Shown here: positions 57,121 through 64,000 of the stretch, piece by piece
How positions within the stretch are numbered: position 1 is the stretch's first letter
Layout of the letters: every line of letters starts with the position of its first letter
Origin: Sphingorhabdus sp. 109
GTDB taxonomy: Bacteria > Pseudomonadota > Alphaproteobacteria > Sphingomonadales > Sphingomonadaceae
Reading direction: 5' to 3'
DNA: 64,000 bases
Assembly (NCBI RefSeq): GCF_902506555.1
Contig: NZ_LR732707.1
Span: 3,396,421 to 3,460,420 of the forward strand
Notes under the pieces: generated by a model
Database searches by the model: none
What the model was told of the DNA's origin: nothing
Seen by the model: only the letters and a program-made list of their open reading frames with translations
Made by a program: the position numbers and the translations under genes

Positions 57121-58946
57121 CCATACCGCTCACCAGTGATTCCAGGCGAGAGGCCCAATTCGGATCGGTCGACAGTCGCCCGCGCGGACTGGCTGCCTCG
57201 GTATCGCCGTTGCGCGTGCCGGCCATGCTGCTCACCTTTTGCCTACTGGCCTTACTCCAGCTCTGGGCCTTTGGTACGGGCCGGTTCGACTGGCTTTTCC
57301 CTCAGCGGGATTATATTTTTGCGCCTTATACCGGGCAGCATTCCATAGCGATCCGTACCTATATCGTTTCCTTCTACATCGCCTTTGCCTGCTTCGGCAG
57401 TGGTTCAGCCGTTGCGCGGCTGCTTTTCGCCTTCGATCTTGTCCTGCGCTTTCTGTTGATCTGTTGTCTGCTCGATCTGCTGAATACGATTTTCCTGTCG
57501 CTCTTCGGCGACCCCTATGCCCTGGCCGTCGTGCAGATCATTGCCGGGCTGATCGGTTTCGGCCTGTTTTCGCTGATGTTGCTGGAGCGCGGGTCGATGC
57601 CGGAGAAAGCGGACATGGAAATCGGCGAACATGAAAACCTGCGCCCGGTTCTGCGACTGGCTGCGACGGCTGTCATTGCAGCGGCCCTTTCCGGTTTTGT
57701 CGGCTATTCCGATTTTGCCGTGGTAAAGGGATTGCGGGATATCACCCTGCTCGGCGGCATTGGTCCGGGCGTCCTCCTGTTTCTGCCGCTGCTTTTTTTC
57801 CAGCTTTATCTGATAAGCATGATCGAACGGCGGCTGGATGCCGAGGATGATTTCCGCTCGCCCGTCAGCATCATCGTGCCGGCGTTTAACGAGCGCTATA
57901 TCATTGCCGAAACCATCCGGCACATCGACGCGGCTGCCCGGCACTATGGCGAAACTGTCGAACTGATCATTCTCGATAACGGCTCCACCGACGAGACGGA
58001 AGCAGTAGCCCGCCAGGCGATCGCAGAAGCAACCGCCTTGCAGGGACGGATCATACATGTCGCGAAAAGCGGCAAGGCCCATGCCCTCAACCGCGGGATA
58101 GCGGAAGCGAGTCATCCGATCACCATCCGTATCGATGCCGACACACTGATTGCACCGGACAATATCACCCTCGCGGTGCAGAATTTTTCCGATGCGGAAA
58201 TAGGCGTGGTCGGCGGTATTCCCATGCCGCCCGGTGGCGCGATGTTCGACCGCGCCCGGCTGGTCGAGGTTCTGGTGAAACATGGCTATTATTCACCGGC
58301 GCTGAGCGCGCTTTGGGGGCTCGTCGGAGTGCCCGGCATGTTCGCTGTTTACCGGACCGAACCGCTGAAAAGCGTAGGCGAATTTGCTTCGGGGATGAAC
58401 GGCGAAGATACCGATATGTCATTGCGGATCGGCGAAATGGGATATCGGGCGATTGTCGACCATCGGGTGCGCTATGTTTCGGAAGTTCCGACCAGTTTTG
58501 CGCATCTGCGCGAGCAGCGGCTGCGCTGGTTCCGGTCGGTCTATCATGTCTCCTCGCGCTGCCAGGATATCATCACATCGTCATCCATGACCATCCGGGG
58601 CAAGCTGGTATTGCCCTATATGCTGCTGAATTCGGCCCGCCGTGCGATGATGGTGCCGATCCTGCTATTTGGCATATTCCAGTTCTTCACCGATACCGAC
58701 CCGACCAGTCCGTTGGTCTGGCAAGCTATTGCCGCCGTGCTGATCGGCGCTCCGATGCTGGTGGCGGTGGCCGCCATCCTGATCAACGGCAAGCCCGCAG
58801 CGCTTCTGGCGCTACCCGAATATATCCTGTTCCGGGCCATGCGCGCCTGGTTCACCCTAGAATCCGTCTTGACCATTCCGATCAACCGGAAGGCCAAATC
58901 GTTTCGCCAACCTTCTCTCTCGACGCAAAGTGACACAAGCTCATGA
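57117..58946 (+). CDS. Cellulose-synthase-like GT2 membrane glycosyltransferase
   Basis: A 609-residue synthase starting at the TTG of the TTGA overlap. About six membrane segments (about 33-236) precede the GT-A domain (248-480) and about three follow (500-595). All processive-synthase motifs are present: DNGSTD 287-292, DAD 340-342, GED 429-431 and QRLRW 467-471. FHYS-like gating is not evident. No PilZ domain follows, unlike BcsA. It should polymerise a nucleotide sugar and extrude the chain. Context suggests UDP-sulfoquinovose or a sugar joined with it. Confidence 0.9.
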   Translation: MTIPLTSDSRREAQFGSVDSRPRGLAASVSPLRVPAMLLTFCLLALLQLWAFGTGRFDWLFPQRDYIFAPYTGQHSIAIRTYIVSFYIAFACFGSGSAVARLLFAFDLVLRFLLICCLLDLLNTIFLSLFGDPYALAVVQIIAGLIGFGLFSLMLLERGSMPEKADMEIGEHENLRPVLRLAATAVIAAALSGFVGYSDFAVVKGLRDITLLGGIGPGVLLFLPLLFFQLYLISMIERRLDAEDDFRSPVSIIVPAFNERYIIAETIRHIDAAARHYGETVELIILDNGSTDETEAVARQAIAEATALQGRIIHVAKSGKAHALNRGIAEASHPITIRIDADTLIAPDNITLAVQNFSDAEIGVVGGIPMPPGGAMFDRARLVEVLVKHGYYSPALSALWGLVGVPGMFAVYRTEPLKSVGEFASGMNGEDTDMSLRIGEMGYRAIVDHRVRYVSEVPTSFAHLREQRLRWFRSVYHVSSRCQDIITSSSMTIRGKLVLPYMLLNSARRAMMVPILLFGIFQFFTDTDPTSPLVWQAIAAVLIGAPMLVAVAAILINGKPAALLALPEYILFRAMRAWFTLESVLTIPINRKAKSFRQPSLSTQSDTSS

Positions 58947-59860
58947 AAACAGCATTTCCGATAATGACACTCGCTATCGCGGCAAATTTCAGCGGTGCAG
59001 CCATGGCTAACGACGGCGATTTTTTTGCCACGGTAGAAGTCGCAGCGGGGCGGGATGTCGTACCGGCCGATATTATCGAGAACGGCATTGACCAGGATCG
59101 CATCGCCAGCGTCCTGGAAAGCGAAGTCCGGCTTGGCTACGACATGGGGCCGTTGCTTCTGGACTTCGGCGCAGAAGTCGCCCTCTATCCGGAAGACAGC
59201 CGGTTCAACCGCTATGCATTCGGACCTGGGCTGCGGGCCGACTTCCCGCTCGGAGAGAATGCGGCAACGAAACTGCGGCTGGGTGCCGAATATCAATATG
59301 TTCTGGGGGATGACGGCCGCGTGTTCGATCGTCCGCGGGCAGAAGCGCAGCTCATCCATCGGCACTCCCGGGAGCATACGACCACGGCGCGCCTGCGCTA
59401 CGGTTTCCGCAACCAGTCCGAGGATCGCTTCACCGGTTTTGACCAATCCGAGTGGCTGGCCGAATTGCGCCACAACTGGCGCCCCAAGGGCGGCCCGACC
59501 TCCTTCAATCTCTCATTGCTTGGACTGAAGCATGACGCAGACGACAATCGCTTTAGCTATAAGGGATATGGCTTTCGCTTGGTCGGCCGCACGCCGCTGG
59601 CCGAAAGCCTGACTGGCTTCGGTCGTATGTCCGTGGTGCAGCGCGACTATGAGGATGATTTCTCGCAGCTCTATCCGGCCAAGCGCTCCGACACCCATAT
59701 CCGCGCCGTTGCGGGGCTGGACTATCAAGCCTGGGACCAGGTTTCGCTTTTTGCCGAAGCCGGCTTTGTCAGCAATGCATCAAATATCCCGGTGCGCGAT
59801 TATGACGGATTTGTCGGCCGTATCGGACTGCGCTATGCCTTCGAGTTCACGGACAGATAG
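58943..59860 (+). CDS. Outer-membrane beta-barrel protein of the polysaccharide operon
   Basis: A 305-residue exported protein (signal peptide to about residue 22, AAMA|NDGDFF). It is made of alternating amphipathic strands with aromatic girdles (VRLGYDMGPLLLDFGAEVAL, KLRLGAEYQYVLGD, TARLRYGFRN, GRIGLRYAFEF) and a terminal aromatic-rich strand, indicating a barrel of about 14-16 strands. It overlaps the GT2 gene by ATGA. I infer a porin-like exit for the polymer, comparable in place to BcsC's barrel but lacking TPR repeats. Confidence 0.7.
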   Translation: MKTAFPIMTLAIAANFSGAAMANDGDFFATVEVAAGRDVVPADIIENGIDQDRIASVLESEVRLGYDMGPLLLDFGAEVALYPEDSRFNRYAFGPGLRADFPLGENAATKLRLGAEYQYVLGDDGRVFDRPRAEAQLIHRHSREHTTTARLRYGFRNQSEDRFTGFDQSEWLAELRHNWRPKGGPTSFNLSLLGLKHDADDNRFSYKGYGFRLVGRTPLAESLTGFGRMSVVQRDYEDDFSQLYPAKRSDTHIRAVAGLDYQAWDQVSLFAEAGFVSNASNIPVRDYDGFVGRIGLRYAFEFTDR

Positions 59861-59989
59861 TCCGGACACATTGGCCGGGACGGCACCCCATTCGACAAGA
59901 AACTGAAGCCGGACCGGATACTGGTTCCCGGGAAAACCGTAATGAAGCGGTTGCGGATATTATGCCCGGTGACACGCCTTTTCCGCCGG

Positions 59990-61228
59990 TCAGGCCGGCT
60001 GTTCCCATTGCCGGGGGTCCGGATAGCGTCCCAGCCCCAGCAGTGCTGCTGCTGCAATGAATAGGGCACCGACCACCGCGAGCATGACGCCGGATGGGCC
60101 AAGACCTGTTTCCAGGAAATAGGCGATCGTGATTGATCCCGTGCCGGTCGAGAGAGCAAAGCCGGCCCAGAGCCAGGCGTAGATGCGACCATAAGCACGC
60201 ATGCCGAAATAACGGGCGCAGAGGAAAGCGATCAGGTCAAACTCGGCTCCGGCGGCTACGCCGAGCGCGATGACGGCGAAGGCCGGTGCTATGCCTTGGG
60301 AAAGTAACCCGCAGGCACCGGCTGCGATCAGAACCAGCATGGCAGCCACACCGGGGGCCCAGAAGCGGTCGATCAGATAGCCGCTGATCAGACGGCTGAT
60401 GATAATCGCGATGCCGATCAGGCTCACATAATAAGCGGCCTGTCCGATCCCCATTGTCTGCATGATCGGCACAAGATTGGGAATGGTTCCGCTCACGGCG
60501 AAGGTGATCGTGCAAAATGCGAGGAGAATCAGCCAGAAATAGCGCGTCAGAAGCGCCTGTTTGAAGCTCAGCCCGGTCAACGGGACTGCTGTCGTCGCGG
60601 CTCCGCGTGCTTCCCTCTGGCCAGAGATCCGGAAAAGAAACCATGTGGAGGGAATTCCGATCAGGGTGACGGCGCCAGCCAGAGCATAAAAACCCGCGCG
60701 CCATCCATATGCCTCGATAATCGCTTCGATCAGCGGCGGTCCCGCAAAGGCAGTGATACCACTGCCCGACAGGGCAATGCCGAGGGCAAGGCCACGACCG
60801 CTTTCGAACCGTTCGACTATGCCGCGGGACCAGCTCATCGGGGACGTTCCGATGCCCAGAAGCGCCAGTATGAACCAGTTCAACTGCCACAGCCAGAGCG
60901 AGCCATCCTGCAACGCTAGCAGGAAGAAAGCCAGAGCAAGGCCCGCCTGGCTGAGCAGGGCGATCTTCCGTACGCTGTAGCGGTCGATCATCCAGCCCGC
61001 CAGCCAGGCCACCAGCACGGTTCCGGCCATCTGGAAAGTCAGGCCGGAGACAACCATCGTTCTGGACCAGCCGAAATCATTGGCCACTGGCTGCACGAAA
61101 ACGCCCAGAGTGTAGAAGGGAAGGGCGCTGATCCCCAATATCATGCCGATGACGCCGGCCAGCAGAATCTTCCACCCGCCGCTGCTGGCTTCTCCCAGAA
61201 ATCCCCCAGTACGGTCCAATTTGGTCAC
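59990..61228 (-). CDS. MFS transporter
   Basis: A 412-residue, 12-segment transporter. The frame starts at a GTG (61228), but a TTG three codons later (61219) is better spaced from AGAGAGG. Typical features are GWMIDRYSVRKIALLSQAG (motif A) and WSRTMVVSGLTFQMAGTVLV, resembling the monocarboxylate/oxalate-formate-like MFS group. It converges on the barrel gene (129 bp gap) and lies downstream of the lasso-type B genes on the same strand, with 168 bp between. A role with either locus is uncertain. Confidence 0.85.
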   Translation of the reverse strand: MTKLDRTGGFLGEASSGGWKILLAGVIGMILGISALPFYTLGVFVQPVANDFGWSRTMVVSGLTFQMAGTVLVAWLAGWMIDRYSVRKIALLSQAGLALAFFLLALQDGSLWLWQLNWFILALLGIGTSPMSWSRGIVERFESGRGLALGIALSGSGITAFAGPPLIEAIIEAYGWRAGFYALAGAVTLIGIPSTWFLFRISGQREARGAATTAVPLTGLSFKQALLTRYFWLILLAFCTITFAVSGTIPNLVPIMQTMGIGQAAYYVSLIGIAIIISRLISGYLIDRFWAPGVAAMLVLIAAGACGLLSQGIAPAFAVIALGVAAGAEFDLIAFLCARYFGMRAYGRIYAWLWAGFALSTGTGSITIAYFLETGLGPSGVMLAVVGALFIAAAALLGLGRYPDPRQWEQPA

Positions 61229-61396
61229 CTCTCTTGCGGGGAATGGATCATTGGTGACAGGCTCGGCTCAAACGGTCTCTGTTCGAAATAACAGGAAAGG
61301 ATGGAAGAAAAATCCATTGAGCAGGGTTGCCCGATCCCGTGCCGGTGGGACAGCGATAACGGGATATTGTCCGCAGGGTGGCTAGCTGCAGCCGGT

Positions 61397-61870
61397 CTAT
61401 TTCGATACGAAACAGCCTACCGATGTGAATTGTCCGAAGCTGCGCCCACCCGTGACATTTACCCGGCCTGATACAACCCATGCATGGGCCTTGATCGCAC
61501 CCCTGTCTTCCTCCTGCTTGCTACGCGTCACGCCGAAAAAGAGGGCATAGGGGATATCATACAGGCCCAGAATCAGCCGGGCGGTGATCGCCTGGGGAAA
61601 GCAGTTGGCCTTCCATGGCGCAAATTTGGCCGCGACAATGATGGCGCTGCTGATCGCTCGTGCGCGTTTTGCCTGTTCTGCCGTGGTCAAGGGGGTGCGC
61701 GGGGCGAGGCCATCGTGCAGCCCGAGCCAGTGCGCGAAACGCTTGAACGTCACCGTGAGAATGACCAGCCGGCTCAGCCCCAGCAGCACCCATGCAGGGC
61801 CGAGCCAGAGGTAGAATAGCAGCGGCATCTGCGTAGCCGTATCAAATTTTCGTTTCAGGGTTTTGATCAT
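61397..61870 (-). CDS. Lasso-peptide-type B2 protein (transglutaminase-like leader peptidase)
   Basis: A 157-residue protein of the lasso B2 family. The catalytic Cys90 is in WKANCFPQAITARLILGLYD and His129 in IKAHAWVVSG. The Asp normally about 12 residues after the His is not evident; that place reads VTGG. The N-terminus has a hydrophobic stretch (LLFYLWLGPAWVLLGLSRLVIL). In lasso pathways B2 cuts the leader from the precursor. It follows the B1 gene by 34 bp and is probably co-transcribed with it. Confidence 0.85.
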   Translation of the reverse strand: MIKTLKRKFDTATQMPLLFYLWLGPAWVLLGLSRLVILTVTFKRFAHWLGLHDGLAPRTPLTTAEQAKRARAISSAIIVAAKFAPWKANCFPQAITARLILGLYDIPYALFFGVTRSKQEEDRGAIKAHAWVVSGRVNVTGGRSFGQFTSVGCFVSK

Positions 61871-61904
61871 GTCCGTTGCAACCGGAGAGAAACCCTCCCT
61901 TCCG

Positions 61905-62189
61905 CTACGCTGCCAGTTGCACCAGATTGCGTGCGCGCAAATCGGTCAGTAATTCCATGACGTCGCTCCGGCAGGTAGCAAGGTCGATGTCGAAATTTTC
62001 GGTAACCCGATCGCACAGGGCGGTCACGCTGACAGGTTTTTCCATGGCTTCCCACAGATCGGAGCCCACCGCATTCAATCCATAATAGGCGCTGTCTTCG
62101 ATACTCATCATTACCATTTCGCCATCCATGTCGGCGGACACCATTTCAGGATTGCGCTGGACGACACTATCGAAGTTTAATTCGCTCAT
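61905..62189 (-). CDS. PqqD-like RiPP recognition protein (lasso B1)
   Basis: A 94-residue PqqD-fold protein: VVQRNPEMVSADMDGEMVMMSIEDSAYYGLNAVGSDLWEAM and SVTALCDRVTENFDIDLATC. The 'Y.LN..G..IW' core reads YYGLNAVGSDLW. In RiPP pathways this domain binds the leader of the precursor peptide and presents it to the processing enzymes. It begins 174 bp from the divergent asparagine-synthetase-like gene, and the pair probably share a regulatory region. Confidence 0.9.
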   Translation of the reverse strand: MSELNFDSVVQRNPEMVSADMDGEMVMMSIEDSAYYGLNAVGSDLWEAMEKPVSVTALCDRVTENFDIDLATCRSDVMELLTDLRARNLVQLAA

Positions 62190-62363
62190 AAAAGCCTCAT
62201 ATGGTTGGATTTGCTATCGCAATATCAAAGCCAAGTCTGGCTGGCAATCAATACGAGCGGCGAGCGAGAAGGAGCGGTAGCGGGACGTGAAAAGCGCTGG
62301 CATGCAAGCAGATATCGCCCTAGTTGTCTCGCGGGAATAATCAATACAGGTGTGCCCCGATCT

Positions 62364-64000
62364 ATGTTTGCCGGTCTGCTTTGCTATGACAATTCTCCGC
62401 CGGTCGAAGCATGGGTTGCGCCGGAGGTCTGGATTTCCGCCCTTTATCCCCGCTGTAAACCGGATGTGAGCGGTTTCCGGCGCGACGAACACAGCCTGCT
62501 GGTTGAGGCGGATATATATAACACGCCTTCGTCGCATCATATCGATGCAGTACCCTTGGTGGCAGACCGGTTCCGCGTCGCCTTCTGGGGGCGGCTGGAC
62601 AATCGTGACGAACTGGCGGCACAGCTGGCGCTGGACCGGCCGCTTGATGAAACGCCCGACGCCCGGCTGGTTCTTGCCGGCTGGCTTGCATGGGGAGAGA
62701 GCCTGCCGGAAAAGCTGGCCGGTGACTTCGCGCTGGCGATCATAGATAGCGAAAAGCGCACGGCATTTCTGGCTCGCGATCCGATCGGCATAAAACCCTT
62801 CTACTACTGGCCGTATGCACAGGGTCTGGTCTTCGCTTCTACGCCGGCGGCGTTGCTCAAGCTGAAAAATGCCCGGCCCACGCCCGATCCCGGCTGGATT
62901 GCGCGCTATGTTATCGGCCAGTCAAAAAGCCAGGATCGCACGGCTTTTCACGAAATCATGAAATTGCCGGGCGGCCATTCGCTCAGCATCGGCAATGGCC
63001 AGCCGGAATTGCGGCGCTACCATCATTGGCGGGATGATGCGCCGGATGTGTTCACCCGCGACCCGGCGCGTGTCGAGGCCTATCGCGAAATTCTCGAGGA
63101 GACGATGCGCTCCCAGATGGTCAGCGATTATCCGCTCGGGACGGAGAATAGTGGCGGAATCGATTCCGCGACAATCACCGCATATCTTGGGAAATTTCTT
63201 GGCGTGCCGGGGGACCGTCTGCACAGTTTCGGCTTCGCGCTTTCAGAAGAGGAACCCGCCCATATCCTGGAAACCAGCCAGGCTGTGTCAATCGTCCACA
63301 ACCATATCAACACATCCAATTACGGGCAGATCAACTATGCGGACGAGCATATCCGGGAGGATCTGGAAATTCTCGGCTATCCGGAAGAGCATGGCAATGC
63401 GACGACCCACCGGCCTTTCTATGATCAATGTCAAATTTACGGCATCAGGACATTATTCTCCGGCTATGGTGGCGATGAAGTGGTCACCAACTATGCCAAC
63501 CATATCCAGAGGGAACTGGTCGACAAGGGCGCCTACAAGGCCGCGATAGAGGTGATGAAGGGCAATTTGCCGATGCGGATATATCGGCTGCTCAGGCGGA
63601 TCTATGCCGAGCGGAAAAACGACGGATACAATCCGACCTTCCTTGCCGCCTGGAAGGAAAGATGGCCCGAGCAGCCTTTGCGCGACGAGATTGTCGCCCG
63701 CTATGACCTACATCGGCAATATATGGAAACCGCCCGCTATGATGCTGTCCATCGCAAACATAATGACTGGATCATCGGCGGATTGTTGAAGATGGCCTAT
63801 GTTCCGACGCGGCTCGAGAATTGCACATTGATGGCAGCATCCTATGGCATCGACTATCGCTGGCCGCTCTGGGACAAACGGCTGGTGCAGCAATATCTGT
63901 CCACGCCGATTGTCGAACGGGAGTGGCCGGGCGGGATGGGGCGCTATTTGCATCGCCGGGCCATCACCGGAACGGTGCCGGATCGGGTGGCGTGGAAACG
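62364..64000 (+). CDS. Asparagine-synthetase-like lasso cyclase (C protein), 3' end beyond window
   Basis: About 545 codons are inside the window with no stop, so the gene runs off the right edge. The N-terminal class II amidotransferase-like domain starts MFAGLLCYDN and lacks Cys2, so it cannot use glutamine as asparagine synthetases do. It has FWGRLDNRDEL, GDFALAIIDSEKRTAFLARDP and IGIKPFYY. The ATP-pyrophosphatase site is ENSGGIDSATI (263-268) and LFSGYGGDEVVT is also present. Loss of Cys2 fits lasso C proteins, which adenylate a precursor side chain. It is divergent from B1. Confidence 0.88.
   Translation, partial: MFAGLLCYDNSPPVEAWVAPEVWISALYPRCKPDVSGFRRDEHSLLVEADIYNTPSSHHIDAVPLVADRFRVAFWGRLDNRDELAAQLALDRPLDETPDARLVLAGWLAWGESLPEKLAGDFALAIIDSEKRTAFLARDPIGIKPFYYWPYAQGLVFASTPAALLKLKNARPTPDPGWIARYVIGQSKSQDRTAFHEIMKLPGGHSLSIGNGQPELRRYHHWRDDAPDVFTRDPARVEAYREILEETMRSQMVSDYPLGTENSGGIDSATITAYLGKFLGVPGDRLHSFGFALSEEEPAHILETSQAVSIVHNHINTSNYGQINYADEHIREDLEILGYPEEHGNATTHRPFYDQCQIYGIRTLFSGYGGDEVVTNYANHIQRELVDKGAYKAAIEVMKGNLPMRIYRLLRRIYAERKNDGYNPTFLAAWKERWPEQPLRDEIVARYDLHRQYMETARYDAVHRKHNDWIIGGLLKMAYVPTRLENCTLMAASYGIDYRWPLWDKRLVQQYLSTPIVEREWPGGMGRYLHRRAITGTVPDRVAWK

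Noticed and set aside
62201..62290. 29-codon plus-strand frame (MVGFAIAISKPSLAGN...) considered as the lasso precursor
   Set aside because: No leader-like sequence, and after its internal Gly the acidic residue is at position 5, too early for a lasso ring of 7-9.
62214..62303. 29-codon minus-strand frame (MPALFTSRYR...) considered as the lasso precursor
   Set aside because: No leader motif, no suitable Gly with an acidic residue 7-9 later, and no ribosome site seen.

Overview
The window looks like the chromosome of a marine member of the Sphingomonadales (Alphaproteobacteria). The basis is the tsaD/hemC/hemD neighbourhood, the very long TonB-dependent receptors of the Xanthomonas/Caulobacter type, the sphingomonad-style catabolic genes and a complete alginate pathway. 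No rRNA or other species marker is present, so the genus is not determined.

Layout. 1-8.7 kb is housekeeping: tsaD (partial), hemC-hemD, a mitofilin-like membrane protein, a thioesterase/S9 peptidase pair, an M24B aminopeptidase, a VOC protein, a second thioesterase and tRNA-Thr(GGT). 8.7-27.8 kb is an accessory block. Its left edge, beside the tRNA, is a scrap heap: a truncated serine recombinase, an internally deleted IS3-like element, an IS3 remnant and a truncated alcohol dehydrogenase. The block carries a catabolic cluster with two aldehyde dehydrogenases, a class III CoA-transferase, two paralogous D-aminoacylase-like amidohydrolases, two MFS transporters, an acyl-CoA ligase, a TetR regulator and a TonB receptor. 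A diverged 167-bp repeat lies at both ends of the block. 27.9-34.9 kb holds secreted YHYH-domain proteins, a HupE/UreJ-like membrane protein with an EF-hand loop, and a convergent BaeSR-like two-component system.

35.2-51.1 kb is an alginate utilisation locus: two giant TonB receptors, a FadR-type GntR regulator, PL6 and PL17 alginate lyases, KdgF, an MFS transporter, a DEH-reductase-like SDR, KDPG aldolase and KDG kinase. It covers polymer uptake and cleavage through to pyruvate and glyceraldehyde 3-phosphate. Copies of AATTGGTATG, including one perfect 16-bp palindrome, lie before the receptors, the regulator gene and the lyase operon. They probably form the GntR regulon's operators.

51.4-53.8 kb holds a GH10 glycosidase and a GT10 (fucosyltransferase-like) protein. 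54.2-59.9 kb is the most unusual locus: a UDP-sulfoquinovose synthase (SQD1 family) heads a tight four-gene operon with a BcsB-like periplasmic protein, a cellulose-synthase-like GT2 and an outer-membrane beta-barrel. I infer a synthesis/export machine for a sulfonated (sulfoquinovose-containing) polysaccharide. After an MFS gene, the window ends in a lasso-peptide-type set: PqqD-like B1, B2 protease and a divergent asparagine-synthetase-like gene cut by the window edge. No convincing precursor peptide is visible inside the window.
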